Shown here in pieces: positions 1 to 7,886 of a stretch of 51,451 bases of DNA (positions are counted from its first letter, which is position 1; the number at the start of each line of letters is the position of its first letter). The position numbers and the translations under genes are program-made. This DNA comes from CAZYBU01 sp964645775 (lineage in GTDB: Bacteria > Spirochaetota > UBA4802 > UBA5550): the NCBI GenBank assembly GCA_964645775.1, contig CAZYBU010000023.1, positions 1 to 51,451 on the forward strand. Direction: 5' to 3'. A model generated the notes under the pieces. That model made no database searches. It was not told the origin of the DNA and saw nothing but the letters and a program-made list of their open reading frames with translations.

Positions 1-66
1 GAGTAATGCAAATTAAAAGAAACAACTTTACGCTTTTTCCCCTGGAATGAATTTTCCCTTTTTTCG

Positions 67-95
67 TGGCCGGGGTTCATCCTGAACGGCGGCCA
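67..95. repeat. Imperfect hairpin in the left intergenic stretch
   Basis: Two 13-base arms (67-79 and 83-95) pair at 11 of 13 positions around a 3-base loop. It is not followed by a T-run on either strand, so it does not look like an intrinsic terminator for the minus-strand gene ending at 180. Function unknown. Confidence 0.4.
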
Positions 96-111
96 CTCGC
101 AGCTCTTCACC

Positions 112-132
112 CATCACTCATCACTCATCACT
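112..132. repeat. Three tandem CATCACT heptamers
   Basis: Three exact copies of CATCACT lie at 112-118, 119-125 and 126-132, followed by a degenerate ATTCACTAA. The stretch 1-179 otherwise shows no coding frame. It lies downstream of the minus-strand iron-protein gene and may be a simple slippage-type repeat. Confidence 0.7.
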
Positions 133-179
133 ATTCACTAATACCTGATCCCTATTACCTTAAAACTACCAACTAAAAA

Positions 180-1076
180 CTAAACCTCAACCCCCAGAAA
201 CGTCCTGATAACCACGCCAATGCCGAAGGAGAGGGCGGCCACGCCCAGGGAGATAAGAGCCATTTCCAGGAAGCGGTGTTTGAAGTTCAGGTTCTTTGCA
301 ACTGAGATGTAGTAATTAAAAACAAAGATAATAAGTATGGCGTTAAATATCGTTACTCCCAGGGCGGCCATGTAATGAGAGAGTAACATGTAGGGCATAA
401 TGAGTATGACAACCGTGCCTATGTAGGCCAGGCCGGTATAGATCGATGACTTCAGGGGACTGGTCCCGTCCTTCGTCTCTTCGTTCTCCTCGGTGCGGGT
501 GGAGAGGTACTCCGAGGCGGCCATCGACATGGAGGCAGCGATACCCGTGATAAGGCCGATAAGGGCGATGAGATTCGTCTTCTGCAGAGCGAAGGTCAGG
601 CCGGCCAGGGTGCCGGTCAGCTCCACCAGAGCGTCGTTCAGCCCCAGGACCACGGAGCCGACGTAATCGAGACGTTCCTCTTTTATCATGGTAATAAGCT
701 GGTCCTCGTGGCGGTGCTCGTCCTCAACGATCTCTTTCGCGCCGGGGATCGTCTCCGCCAGCCTGGAGTAGAAATCCTGGGCCCCTTCCTCTCCCTGCTC
801 CATGAGTTTGATGCCGAACGTGAGGCCGAATATACGGGAGATCCAGTAGAAGCGGAAGATTTTAAAGCGGTCTGGTTTAACCTCTTCTTCTGTGTACTTC
901 TTCCAGAAATTATAATGGGCGAGTTCTTCCGAGGCGATCTTGCGGAGAAGTCTGCTGTTCTCCCGGTCACGGGTCGCGTCGGCCAGTTTATTGTAGATAT
1001 GGTACTCGGTTATCTCGTTCTTCTGGGATTGTATAACTATTGCTTCTATTTCGGGAGTGAAATCAGTCCGGTCCAC
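180..1076 (-). CDS. Ferritin-like/VIT1-CCC1 fusion, putative iron or manganese membrane transporter
   Basis: This 298-residue protein joins an N-terminal ferritin/rubrerythrin-like four-helix domain (about residues 1-130, with E-x-x-H type metal ligands in EELAH near 50 and DEHRHE near 118) to a C-terminal VIT1/CCC1 membrane domain (about 135-298, several hydrophobic helices). Proteins of this architecture (erythrin-vacuolar iron transport, e.g. MbfA) export iron or manganese across the inner membrane, the soluble domain sensing or delivering metal. The start is GTG, preceded by AAAGGAGAC at good spacing. It lies 12 bases after the TPR lipoprotein gene on the same strand, so the two are probably co-transcribed. 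Substrate metal is inferred from the family only. Confidence 0.85.
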   Translation of the reverse strand: MDRTDFTPEIEAIVIQSQKNEITEYHIYNKLADATRDRENSRLLRKIASEELAHYNFWKKYTEEEVKPDRFKIFRFYWISRIFGLTFGIKLMEQGEEGAQDFYSRLAETIPGAKEIVEDEHRHEDQLITMIKEERLDYVGSVVLGLNDALVELTGTLAGLTFALQKTNLIALIGLITGIAASMSMAASEYLSTRTEENEETKDGTSPLKSSIYTGLAYIGTVVILIMPYMLLSHYMAALGVTIFNAILIIFVFNYYISVAKNLNFKHRFLEMALISLGVAALSFGIGVVIRTFLGVEV

Positions 1077-1088
1077 TGGTGTCTCCTT

Positions 1089-1691
1089 TCAGGGGCGCAG
1101 TTGTTTCAGCCGTTCCATGGGATCTCCGGTGCGAGGAGCAGACTTGCTTTTATTAATATCGGAACGGTCCAGCATACGTTTGACTTCATCCCGGTTTATC
1201 CGGGCCGCCCGGTGGGTGCTATCTATATCAAGGGCCATGTTGAAGTCATGGAAGGCGCCCCTCAGGTCACCGAGGCGCCTTCGGGACAGACCCCGGTTGT
1301 TGTAAGCCTCGGCGTGGTCCATGCGCAGCTTAATGGCCCGATTATAGTCCGACAGGGCCTGGTGATACCGGCCCGTTCTAAGGTTAACATTTCCCCGGTT
1401 GTACCAGGCCGCGCTCAGGGTGTCGTTCATCTCCAGGGCGGCCGTGTAGAGATTGCGCGCCTCTTCCCTGTCATCGGTGAGGTACCCCTGGGAGAAAAGG
1501 CCGTAGGAGGACTCCGGGGCCAGATCAACGATCTGTCTGCGAAGGTTCCGTTTTTCCGCCACGCTCCCCACCTCCAGGGACTGCAGGTAGAGCTGTCTTA
1601 CCCGGGTCAGGTCTATCTCCCGGGTCTGGTTTCGGCAGGCGAAGCTAAAAAAGAGGCTTGATGCCACGATAGTTATCGCTACCCTTTTCAT
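1089..1691 (-). CDS. TPR-repeat lipoprotein
   Basis: A 200-residue protein when started at the internal ATG at 1691, which places a lysine-arginine N-terminus directly before a hydrophobic stretch ending in FSFAC, a lipobox with the acylated cysteine near residue 19. An ATG five codons upstream is possible but spoils the signal peptide. The mature part holds several degenerate tetratricopeptide repeats (AWYNRGN, AEAYNNRGL, AARINRD), which usually form a protein-protein interaction solenoid. It probably sits on a membrane facing the periplasm. It precedes the ferritin-VIT gene by 12 bases. No specific partner can be named. Confidence 0.8.
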   Translation of the reverse strand: MKRVAITIVASSLFFSFACRNQTREIDLTRVRQLYLQSLEVGSVAEKRNLRRQIVDLAPESSYGLFSQGYLTDDREEARNLYTAALEMNDTLSAAWYNRGNVNLRTGRYHQALSDYNRAIKLRMDHAEAYNNRGLSRRRLGDLRGAFHDFNMALDIDSTHRAARINRDEVKRMLDRSDINKSKSAPRTGDPMERLKQLRP

Positions 1692-1737
1692 GTGGAAGAC
1701 ATTCACACCGGCGTATCCCCGGAGGCAAGGATTATTT

Positions 1738-2367
1738 ATGGAAATCAGTGTGCGGAACCTCGGATCATTACCCTACGGCAAGGCCCTGGAGCTCCAGAAT
1801 GCCCGCGGGGAAGAGGTCCGCTCCGGCGGGCGGGACGGCTTTATTCTGGTCCTGGAACACCCGGAGCCGGTCATTACTCTGGGCCGAAGGGGAGGGGAGC
1901 TTCTCCTCTCGGAGGAGGAGCTTGCCCGCCTGGGAATCGGTCTTTTCCACATATCCAGGGGAGGGGAGGCTACGGTCCACGAACCGGGTCAGCTGGTGGT
2001 CTACTTCATCCTGCCGGTGAAATCAAAGTCGGCAGGTCAATTCGTGCGAAAGGCCATAAAACCCCTTGTCGAACTTTCGGAAAGAGTTGCCGGTATCCTG
2101 CCCCGGTATGACGAGTCAAGGCCCGGTCTCTGGTGCCATGAAAAGAAGATCGCGTCCGTGGGCTTCGATCTCAGGGGAGGGGTGAGCATGCACGGCGTGG
2201 CCCTGAACGTGAACAACTCCCTGGAGACCTTCCGATTCATTCGGCCCTGCGGCATGGAGGCCGTGAAGCTTTCTTCCCTGGAAAAAATCACGGGAGAGAG
2301 CTTCGACATGGAGAGGGTCCGGGCGCTGGCCGCGGAACTCTATGCCGGTCATTTTGAAGAGAGCTGA
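1738..2367 (+). CDS. lipB: Lipoyl(octanoyl) transferase LipB
   Basis: LipB moves octanoyl groups from acyl-carrier protein to lipoyl domains of enzymes such as pyruvate dehydrogenase and the glycine cleavage H protein. This 209-residue product shows the family motifs RGGEATVHEPGQLVVY (about 73-88), the lysine of KKIASVGF and GVSMHGVALNVN, and the catalytic cysteine in IRPCGMEAVKLSSL, which with the lysine forms the Cys-Lys dyad. The ATG at 1738 is preceded by GGAGG at 1721-1725; upstream in-frame ATGs lack family similarity. The 3' end overlaps the convergent mazG gene by 19 bases. The lipoate synthase partner (LipA) is not in the window. Confidence 0.93.
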   Translation: MEISVRNLGSLPYGKALELQNARGEEVRSGGRDGFILVLEHPEPVITLGRRGGELLLSEEELARLGIGLFHISRGGEATVHEPGQLVVYFILPVKSKSAGQFVRKAIKPLVELSERVAGILPRYDESRPGLWCHEKKIASVGFDLRGGVSMHGVALNVNNSLETFRFIRPCGMEAVKLSSLEKITGESFDMERVRALAAELYAGHFEES

Positions 2368-3155
2368 TCCCCGGCCAGTCTCTCCTTGGCATCCTGCCAG
2401 AGCTCTTCCATCTCTTCCAGACTCATCTCCTCCATGCTTCGTCCCTGGCGGGCGGATTCCCCTTCAATGTGTCGGAAGCGTGTAATGAATTTTTCCGTGG
2501 TCTCCCGCAGGGCCGTCTCCGGGTCGATATTCATGAGGCGGAGAAGGTTTACAATGGAGAAGAGAACGTCCCCCGCCTCTTCCCGAATCCGGTCGATTTG
2601 CCGCTCTTTCACGGCGTGGTGGAATTCCATGACCTCCTCTTCAAGCTTCTCCGCGGCGTCTTCCGTGTTGCCCCAGTCGAAGCCGAGGCGGGATACCTTC
2701 TGCTGGACCCGGCAGGCCCGGAGGAGGGCAGGCAGATGGGCCGGAACGCCGTCCAGTACCGATTCACGGTTCTTCTTCTCCTTTTTCTTGATCTCCTCCC
2801 ACCGGTCGCTTACTTCCGCTGCCGACGACACCTTTTCGTCCCCGAAGACATGGGGGTGCCGCCGGACCAGCTTCTCGCCGATGCCGGAGGCAACGTCGTC
2901 GATGTCGAAACTCCCTCCTTCCGATGCGATCTGGCTGTGGGCGTAGATCTGGTAAAGGAGGTCTCCCAGCTCCTCCTTCATGTGTTCCGGGTCGCCGGTT
3001 TCGATGGCATCGTAGAGCTCGTAGGCCTCCTCGACAAGGTAGGGCCGCAGGCTCCGGTTGTCCTGGGTCCGGTCCCAGGCGCAGCCTCCCGGCATCCGGA
3101 GCACGCGGGCTATCTCCATGAGACGATAGAGGGGGCGGTCTTCACTGAAATCCAT
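2349..3155 (-). CDS. mazG: Nucleoside triphosphate pyrophosphohydrolase MazG
   Basis: MazG hydrolyses (d)NTPs to NMP and pyrophosphate as a house-cleaning enzyme. The 268-residue product is close to the usual E. coli-type length and has two tandem MazG domains, each with acidic Mg-binding pairs: EEAYEL...EELGDLLYQ in the first and EEVMEFHH...EEAGDVLFS in the second. The N-terminal region around GGCAWDRTQDNRSL is typical. The frame stays open another 123 codons upstream to 3524, but that part is unlike MazG and overlaps genes on the other strand, so the ATG at 3155 is chosen. Confidence 0.93.
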   Translation of the reverse strand: MDFSEDRPLYRLMEIARVLRMPGGCAWDRTQDNRSLRPYLVEEAYELYDAIETGDPEHMKEELGDLLYQIYAHSQIASEGGSFDIDDVASGIGEKLVRRHPHVFGDEKVSSAAEVSDRWEEIKKKEKKNRESVLDGVPAHLPALLRACRVQQKVSRLGFDWGNTEDAAEKLEEEVMEFHHAVKERQIDRIREEAGDVLFSIVNLLRLMNIDPETALRETTEKFITRFRHIEGESARQGRSMEEMSLEEMEELWQDAKERLAGDQLSSK

Positions 3156-3287
3156 GTAACCTGTCCTTGTATGATCGCGTAAACGTGGTATATTTGCGGT
3201 TATTGGCGCAGGATACCTTCCCGTCTGCAAGAACTTATTGGACTGCAAAGGTCTTGACAGAAGCCGTAAAAGGAAAAGCATGGGAGG

Positions 3288-3569
3288 ATGCAGAGGGACA
3301 TCCAGTACGACAGCATCGAGACCTTCATGGATACCATAAACCGGGCCGGTATAACCGACGTGGTTGTCGGTGTGACGGACGAGATACGCTCCCGACACGT
3401 GGAGGGTACCCTCTACGGCCTGGGTCGGCACCGGTTTCTTGAGATCCTGGCCTACTCCGACTCCACCCTTCACAAATGCACACTGCCTGAAGCCGATCCG
3501 GACGAGATAGAGTTCCTGCTCCATGAAAAGGGCTTTTCTCCCACCCGGAAGGACAGGAATATTATATGA
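3288..3569 (+). CDS. Small hypothetical protein coupled to an ABC ATPase gene
   Basis: A 93-residue soluble protein with no signal peptide or membrane segment, and no family I recognise. It is rich in acidic residues and has one cysteine. The ATG follows GGGAGGATG. Its stop overlaps the start of the next gene as ATGA (3566-3569), so translation of the two is probably coupled. The first half (residues 1-35) repeats IETFMDT-IN and TDVVVGVTDEIR, which could be an alpha/beta fold. The coupling suggests a role with the downstream OppD-like ATPase, but nothing in the sequence shows what. Confidence 0.7.
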   Translation: MQRDIQYDSIETFMDTINRAGITDVVVGVTDEIRSRHVEGTLYGLGRHRFLEILAYSDSTLHKCTLPEADPDEIEFLLHEKGFSPTRKDRNII

Positions 3570-4558
3570 CCGCGACCGCTAAAACTCTCCTTACGGTAAG
3601 GGACCTGATCGTGGAATTCCCGGGAGAGGATGAGAATATCCTGGCTGTCCGCGGGGCGAGCCTGGACATTGAGAAAGGCACCACCCTGGGGCTGGTAGGC
3701 GAGTCCGGCTGCGGGAAATCGGTCACCGCTTATTCCCTCCTGGGACTGGTACCCTTTCCCGGCAGGATAACGGCCGGGGAGGTCCTTTATGGAGGACGGG
3801 ACATTCTCTCAGTGGAAGAGAAAGAGCTGCGAAGGCTCCGGGGCGGGACTATAGGCATGGTATTCCAGGAGCCGATGACATCCCTGAATCCGGTCTTCTC
3901 CATAGGCTACCAGCTCATCGAAGCGATCGAACTCCATACCGAACTGAAGGGAAAATCGGCCCGGAAACAGGCGGTAGCCCTCCTGGACCGGGTCGGCATC
4001 GCCGACGCTTCCCGGAGAATTGACGATTACCCCCACGAGTTCTCCGGCGGACAGCGTCAGCGCATCATGATAGCCATGGCCCTGGCCCCGGGACCGGAGC
4101 TTCTTATCGCTGATGAGCCGACCACGGCCCTGGACGTCACCATACAGGCCCAGATACTCGACCTTCTTTTAAAACTCCAGGAAGAGGAGGGGATGACCCT
4201 GCTTATCATCACCCATGATCTCGGTATCGTTGCCAGTATGGCCGACAGGGTCGCCATCATGTACGCCGGTGAAATCGTGGAGGAAGGGAGCACCGCGGAT
4301 GTTTTCCACCGGCCTCTTCATCCCTACACCCTTGGGCTCTTCCGCTCCCTTCCCAGGCCGGGCCGGGGTCGCGTTAAACTGGAGACCATCCCCGGGACGG
4401 TCCCCAGTCTGGGCCGGGTCCATATGGGCTGTTCCTTCGCTCCCCGCTGCTCTTTCGCCATCGACGCCTGTCTTGAGGGGCACATCCCCCTGGAAGAGAA
4501 GGAGACCGCGCATTCGGCCCGCTGCATCCGGACCGGGGAGATTCAGACCTCTCCGTAG
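3566..4558 (+). CDS. Oligopeptide/dipeptide ABC transporter ATPase, OppD/DppD type
   Basis: A 330-residue cytoplasmic ATPase that would drive import of peptides or related solutes. Visible motifs are Walker A GESGCGKS (45-52), Q-loop in VFQEP (99-103), signature FSGGQRQR (159-166), Walker B LLIADEPTTALD (179-190) and the H-loop histidine in ITHDL. The C-terminal oligopeptide/HPY domain carries the cysteines of GCSFAPRCSFAIDAC. No permease or binding-protein gene adjoins it; the full importer starts 3.3 kb away at 7887 and has its own fused ATPases. It may serve that importer or another elsewhere. Confidence 0.9.
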   Translation: MTATAKTLLTVRDLIVEFPGEDENILAVRGASLDIEKGTTLGLVGESGCGKSVTAYSLLGLVPFPGRITAGEVLYGGRDILSVEEKELRRLRGGTIGMVFQEPMTSLNPVFSIGYQLIEAIELHTELKGKSARKQAVALLDRVGIADASRRIDDYPHEFSGGQRQRIMIAMALAPGPELLIADEPTTALDVTIQAQILDLLLKLQEEEGMTLLIITHDLGIVASMADRVAIMYAGEIVEEGSTADVFHRPLHPYTLGLFRSLPRPGRGRVKLETIPGTVPSLGRVHMGCSFAPRCSFAIDACLEGHIPLEEKETAHSARCIRTGEIQTSP

Positions 4559-6060
4559 CGGATACCGAGTCCCCGGTAAGAGAGGGCCTCAAGAAGGTGC
4601 GCTTTACTGATGTTCCCGCTTCCGGCCAGGTCCGCGATGGTTCGGCTTACCTTCAATACCCTGTGACACGATCTTGCCGATAAACCCAGGGAAGAGTAGG
4701 CACGTTTAAGTATTTCTTCTCCTTCATCGTCCAGCTGGCAGTGGATATCGATCTCATCCGGTGTCAGGTTGGAGTTAAATCGGAGGGGTGAGATGAAACG
4801 GTTTTTCTGGACTAATCTCGCCCGCCCCACCTCCTCTCGGAGTGCCCGGGAGGTCACTCTTCGGGCTTCTGATCGGATCTTTTCATAATCGAGACGCATG
4901 ACCGGAACCTCCAGGTCGATACGATCCAAAACCGGTCCTCTCAGCTTCCTGGCATACCGTTCAACCTCGTGGGGAGGGCAGACACAGGGAATATCCGCTT
5001 CAAAAAGGTTGCCGCAGGGGCAGGGGTTGGCCGCGGCAACCAGGAGAAAGCGGGCCGGCCAGGTCCACGAGCCAGCGACCCGGCTCACGGTTACCTCTCC
5101 GTCCTCCAGCGGCTGGCGCAGGGTCTGTAGAAGGGAGGGAGCGAATTCCGTGAACTCGTCCATAAAGAGGACCCCGTTGTGGGCCAGGGATATCTCCCCG
5201 GCCCTGGGCACGGTACCGCCTCCTATCATGGCAGCGTATGAGGATGTGTGATGGGGCGCCCGGAGGGGCGGTTTCGTGAGAAGACCGCTTCCCGGAGGGA
5301 GAACACCGGCTGTGGAATGGATCATGGTCGTTTCCAGGGCCCGGGGACGGTTGAGCCTCGGTATGATGGTCTTCATCCTGCGGGCCAGCATGGTTTTGCC
5401 GGAGCCTGGTGATCCGTAGAGGATGATATTGTGGTTTCCCGCGGCCGCTATGGACATGGCCCGTATGGCGGTCTCCTGTCCCCGTATATCGGCAAAATCG
5501 ATTTGATCGTCATCTTCTGTGTTCTCGTTTTCTTCAAAGGGATACGGTTCCCCGTTTTCGTAGAGCGCCTCCATTGCCTCATCGAGGGTGGATGCGGGAT
5601 AGATTTCCAGGATGCCCGGCGCCGCCGCCTCACGGGCGTTCTCTCTCGGAACGATCACGGAGCGGCATCCGTACTGCCCCAGGGCTATGACCATGGAGAT
5701 GACCCCGGCCACGGGGCGAATACTTCCATCGAGAGAGAGTTCTCCCATACAGGCCAGTTCCCGGGGAGGCGCAGGTGCCTGTCCCGTAAGGGCCAGGAGG
5801 GAGAGGGCCACGGGAAGATCGAAGAAGGCGCCTGTTTTCTTCATGTCGGCCGGAGCCAGGTTCACAAGAAAGTTCCGCGGCGGCAGGGGATAACCGGAGT
5901 TTTCCAGGGCGGAACGTATTCGTTCTCTGGACTCCCGGATAGATGAATCGGGAAGGCCGATGATGGTCATACCGGGAAGGCCCCGGACAATATCTGATTC
6001 CACCAGGACAGGCCGTGCCCGGAAATCTTCGGGTGCGGCGGAGATTATTTTTGCCAGCAT
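4543..6060 (-). CDS. YifB/ComM-family magnesium-chelatase-like AAA+ ATPase
   Basis: A 505-residue protein with an N-terminal Lon-type S5/D2 fold domain (about 1-165), a central AAA+ domain with Walker A GSPGSGKT (near 215) and Walker B VLFMDEF, the paired cysteines NPCPCGN...CVCP, and a C-terminal Mg-chelatase helical domain. ComM homologues are hexameric helicases that extend branch migration during natural transformation. The ATG at 6060 follows AGGAGG by 7 bases; an in-frame ATG eight codons further upstream lies before that ribosome site. The gene is transcribed divergently from the lipoprotein gene at 6631 and overlaps the convergent ATPase gene by 16 bases. Confidence 0.92.
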   Translation of the reverse strand: MLAKIISAAPEDFRARPVLVESDIVRGLPGMTIIGLPDSSIRESRERIRSALENSGYPLPPRNFLVNLAPADMKKTGAFFDLPVALSLLALTGQAPAPPRELACMGELSLDGSIRPVAGVISMVIALGQYGCRSVIVPRENAREAAAPGILEIYPASTLDEAMEALYENGEPYPFEENENTEDDDQIDFADIRGQETAIRAMSIAAAGNHNIILYGSPGSGKTMLARRMKTIIPRLNRPRALETTMIHSTAGVLPPGSGLLTKPPLRAPHHTSSYAAMIGGGTVPRAGEISLAHNGVLFMDEFTEFAPSLLQTLRQPLEDGEVTVSRVAGSWTWPARFLLVAAANPCPCGNLFEADIPCVCPPHEVERYARKLRGPVLDRIDLEVPVMRLDYEKIRSEARRVTSRALREEVGRARLVQKNRFISPLRFNSNLTPDEIDIHCQLDDEGEEILKRAYSSLGLSARSCHRVLKVSRTIADLAGSGNISKAHLLEALSYRGLGIRYGEV

Positions 6061-6252
6061 GTCAGTACCTCCTGAGAGGTACACGTTTGAACCTGTCTTT
6101 ATGATAAAAAAAAATCAATAAATTCCTGAAGATGCAGGTTACGTGCAAAAAAAGGGAACGTCTCCCATATATAAGGGGCAATCCTGTTGCAATATGAAGA
6201 TCTGTTTCATTTTGCCGGACTTTGGAAACAGTATGGAGAAAAAAGCAATAGC
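6061..6252. other. AT-rich upstream region of yifB, no gene seen
   Basis: This stretch separates yifB from the tandem repeats. The AGGAGG ribosome site for yifB lies at about 6068-6073 on the minus strand. There is a run of A and T at 6106-6122 and no convincing coding frame or RNA structure. Confidence 0.5.
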
Positions 6253-6461
6253 TTTCCCCCCCGCCACCGGCGGGGATGCCGGAGGTTTTCAGGTGACGGT
6301 CTTCTGAGTGATTTCCCCCCGCCACCGGCGGGGATGCCTGAGGTTTTCAGGTGACGGTCTTCTGAGCGCTTTCCCCCCGCCACCGGCGGGGATGCCGGAG
6401 GTTTTCAGGTGACGGTCTTCTGAGCGCTTTCCCCCCGCCACCGGCGGGGATGCCTGAGGTT
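6253..6461. repeat. Tandem 58-bp hairpin repeat, 3.6 copies
   Basis: Units start at 6253, 6312, 6370 and 6428 (lengths 59, 58, 58 and about 34 partial). Each contains a perfect 7-bp stem CCCCGCC-ACC-GGCGGGG. Copies 1 and 3 read GATGCCGGAGG after the stem while copies 2 and 4 read GATGCCTGAGG, so the array looks like a duplicated two-unit block. In copy 2 the latter form creates a second small hairpin, CCTGA-GGTTT-TCAGG. There are no variable spacers, so it is not a CRISPR array. It lies between divergent genes. A diverged single relative occurs near 23275. Confidence 0.9.
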
Positions 6462-6521
6462 AAAAAGAGATACAGGTAAAATGGCATAAAATGGCAATTA
6501 GGAAAAAAATACAATTAATGG

Positions 6522-6551
6522 TTGACGATGGTGCACATGAGTATGTATTTT
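6522..6551 (+). promoter_or_regulatory. Candidate sigma70 promoter for the lipoprotein gene
   Basis: TTGACG at 6522-6527 and TATTTT at 6546-6551 are separated by 18 bases. The predicted transcript would start near 6558, inside the palindrome cluster and about 70 bases before the start codon. The -10 match is only moderate. Confidence 0.4.
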
Positions 6552-6606
6552 AAATACAATCACTTTAGTTATAAAGTGTTGTTTTTAAAAAAAGACCAAT
6601 TGGTCT
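6545..6606. promoter_or_regulatory. Three consecutive palindromes upstream of the lipoprotein gene
   Basis: GTATTT-T-AAATAC (6545-6557), CACTTTA-GTTA-TAAAGTG (6561-6578) and the perfect 14-bp palindrome AGACCAATTGGTCT (6593-6606) follow one another in 62 bases. The last has the AGACC-N4-GGTCT form seen in operators of some TetR-family repressors such as NemR. They overlap or follow the candidate promoter, so they are plausible operators. No regulator gene lies next to them. Confidence 0.5.
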
Positions 6607-6630
6607 GATTATGAAAAAAGGGTTTTACTC

Positions 6631-7596
6631 ATGCTTCGTTCAGCAAAAACCAAATATCTCCTTATAATCTTCCTCTCGGTCGCGGTTATGTTCCTGGCCG
6701 CTGGATGCGGAGGCAATTCCGCGGATAAGATCGCCGATGCCGTGGACGGTCCCGGTATCATTAACGATACCGGAGGCAACGGAGACGGTGACGGCATGGT
6801 CGTCCATGATGGAGTTATTGAGGATGACAAGATCATCCTCTCCGAAGGAACAATAAACATCCTCATCGATGATAATGGAGAAGCGGAGCTGGACAACACG
6901 ACCCTCAATCTCATGGACCAGGACGATAACGGCGACTGGTTTCTGGCTGATGATGTCTCCATCCTGCTGACAGATGACCAGGGTAAAACAATCAATCTCA
7001 CACCTGAACGGACCGTAATAACCGGTGATGATGGAACCGAAGAGTATTATCTCACGCTGACCCCTGACGTCCTGGACGCTCTGGACGCCGATCGAACCTA
7101 CGAGCTTAATCTCACCGTTGGTGAAGATGATTATATCGCCACCATTCACCTCTCTGTGGATGATATGGATGATGTCGGTTCCCTTTTCCGTGAAGTACAG
7201 CACCTGGGAGAAACAGGCACTTTTTCACCAGCCGACCTTATGAGTAACAGCTACATGGTCTACGGATGGGAGTTCATGGAGAACGCTGAAACTTTTAAGA
7301 TATCCTATAAAAACGCGCCGGCGGGAAGCACGGTCCTTCTTACGGCCTACGGAATTTACGATATCGAGGGGCACACCCATGAAGTCTATTACCAGCGCTG
7401 GAAGGACAGCGGCGACCCGGTCCGGGACTACGAGTGGAACGGAGGAACCCTGAGTGTTGACGCGTCGGACATTACCCTCGATTACGAGGATATCGACTAT
7501 TCATTCTGGAGAACCTACCTTAAGGTTATTATTCGCGATGATTCCGGTCAGGACATTACCTCCCAGAGTGATGATTTCCAGCTTGTTGTGAAGTAG
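6631..7596 (+). CDS. Acidic hypothetical lipoprotein
   Basis: A 321-residue exported protein with a lysine-containing N-terminus, a hydrophobic core and lipobox LAAGC (cysteine about residue 25), so it should be lipid-anchored in the inner or outer membrane. The mature part is very rich in aspartate and glutamate with many DD/DDNGD runs, which may bind calcium or make the chain soluble. The rest alternates polar and hydrophobic residues as in beta-sandwich (Ig-like) domains; one such domain seems to cover about residues 205-321. No catalytic motif is visible and I do not recognise the family. It is a single-gene unit, preceded by palindromes and closed by a strong terminator. Confidence 0.8.
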   Translation: MLRSAKTKYLLIIFLSVAVMFLAAGCGGNSADKIADAVDGPGIINDTGGNGDGDGMVVHDGVIEDDKIILSEGTINILIDDNGEAELDNTTLNLMDQDDNGDWFLADDVSILLTDDQGKTINLTPERTVITGDDGTEEYYLTLTPDVLDALDADRTYELNLTVGEDDYIATIHLSVDDMDDVGSLFREVQHLGETGTFSPADLMSNSYMVYGWEFMENAETFKISYKNAPAGSTVLLTAYGIYDIEGHTHEVYYQRWKDSGDPVRDYEWNGGTLSVDASDITLDYEDIDYSFWRTYLKVIIRDDSGQDITSQSDDFQLVVK

Positions 7597-7622
7597 AGCC
7601 GGTTACTGCTCGTACTTTTATC

Positions 7623-7646
7623 AAGGCGCCTGACGGCGCCTTTTTT
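7623..7646 (+). terminator. Rho-independent terminator after the lipoprotein gene
   Basis: AAGGCGCC (7623-7630), loop TGAC, GGCGCCTT (7635-7642) and a run of six T at 7641-7646 form a classic intrinsic terminator 27 bases after the stop codon at 7596. Confidence 0.92.
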
Positions 7647-7822
7647 ATGCTCGAATACAGTTTTTCCCGGTCTTTTTCCTGTCCCGGGGTATACCCTCGC
7701 AGTAGATAATCATTTCTCCTTTTTATCTTCCCTTTTGCACTCGCGCCATCGGGCATCGACGGATAAACCGATGCTTCTCCCGGATATCAACTCCCCGCGT
7801 GATTATTAATATAAAAAAGTAT

Positions 7823-7852
7823 TTGACTAATAGCACTAATAATACATACGTA
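7823..7852 (+). promoter_or_regulatory. Candidate promoter of the ABC importer operon
   Basis: TTGACT at 7823-7828 is a good -35 match; the best -10 choices, TACGTA (7847-7852) or TAATAC (7851-7856), are poor or badly spaced. The surrounding AT-rich stretch 7800-7870 is the only promoter-like sequence before the operon. Confidence 0.35.
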
Positions 7853-7886
7853 ATACCATTATTTAAGTTGGAGGATATCCCCTGAT

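Noticed and set aside
708..1661. Plus-strand open frame of 317 codons
   Set aside because: It is antisense to the ferritin-VIT and TPR genes, which have clear family motifs and ribosome sites; the frame is a by-product of GC-rich codon use.
2349..3524. A 391-residue MazG starting at 3524
   Set aside because: The extra 123 residues are not MazG-like and overlap the start of the small gene at 3288 on the other strand; the ATG at 3155 gives the family length.
6253..6461. CRISPR array
   Set aside because: The units are contiguous 58-bp tandem copies with no unique spacers and no cas genes nearby.
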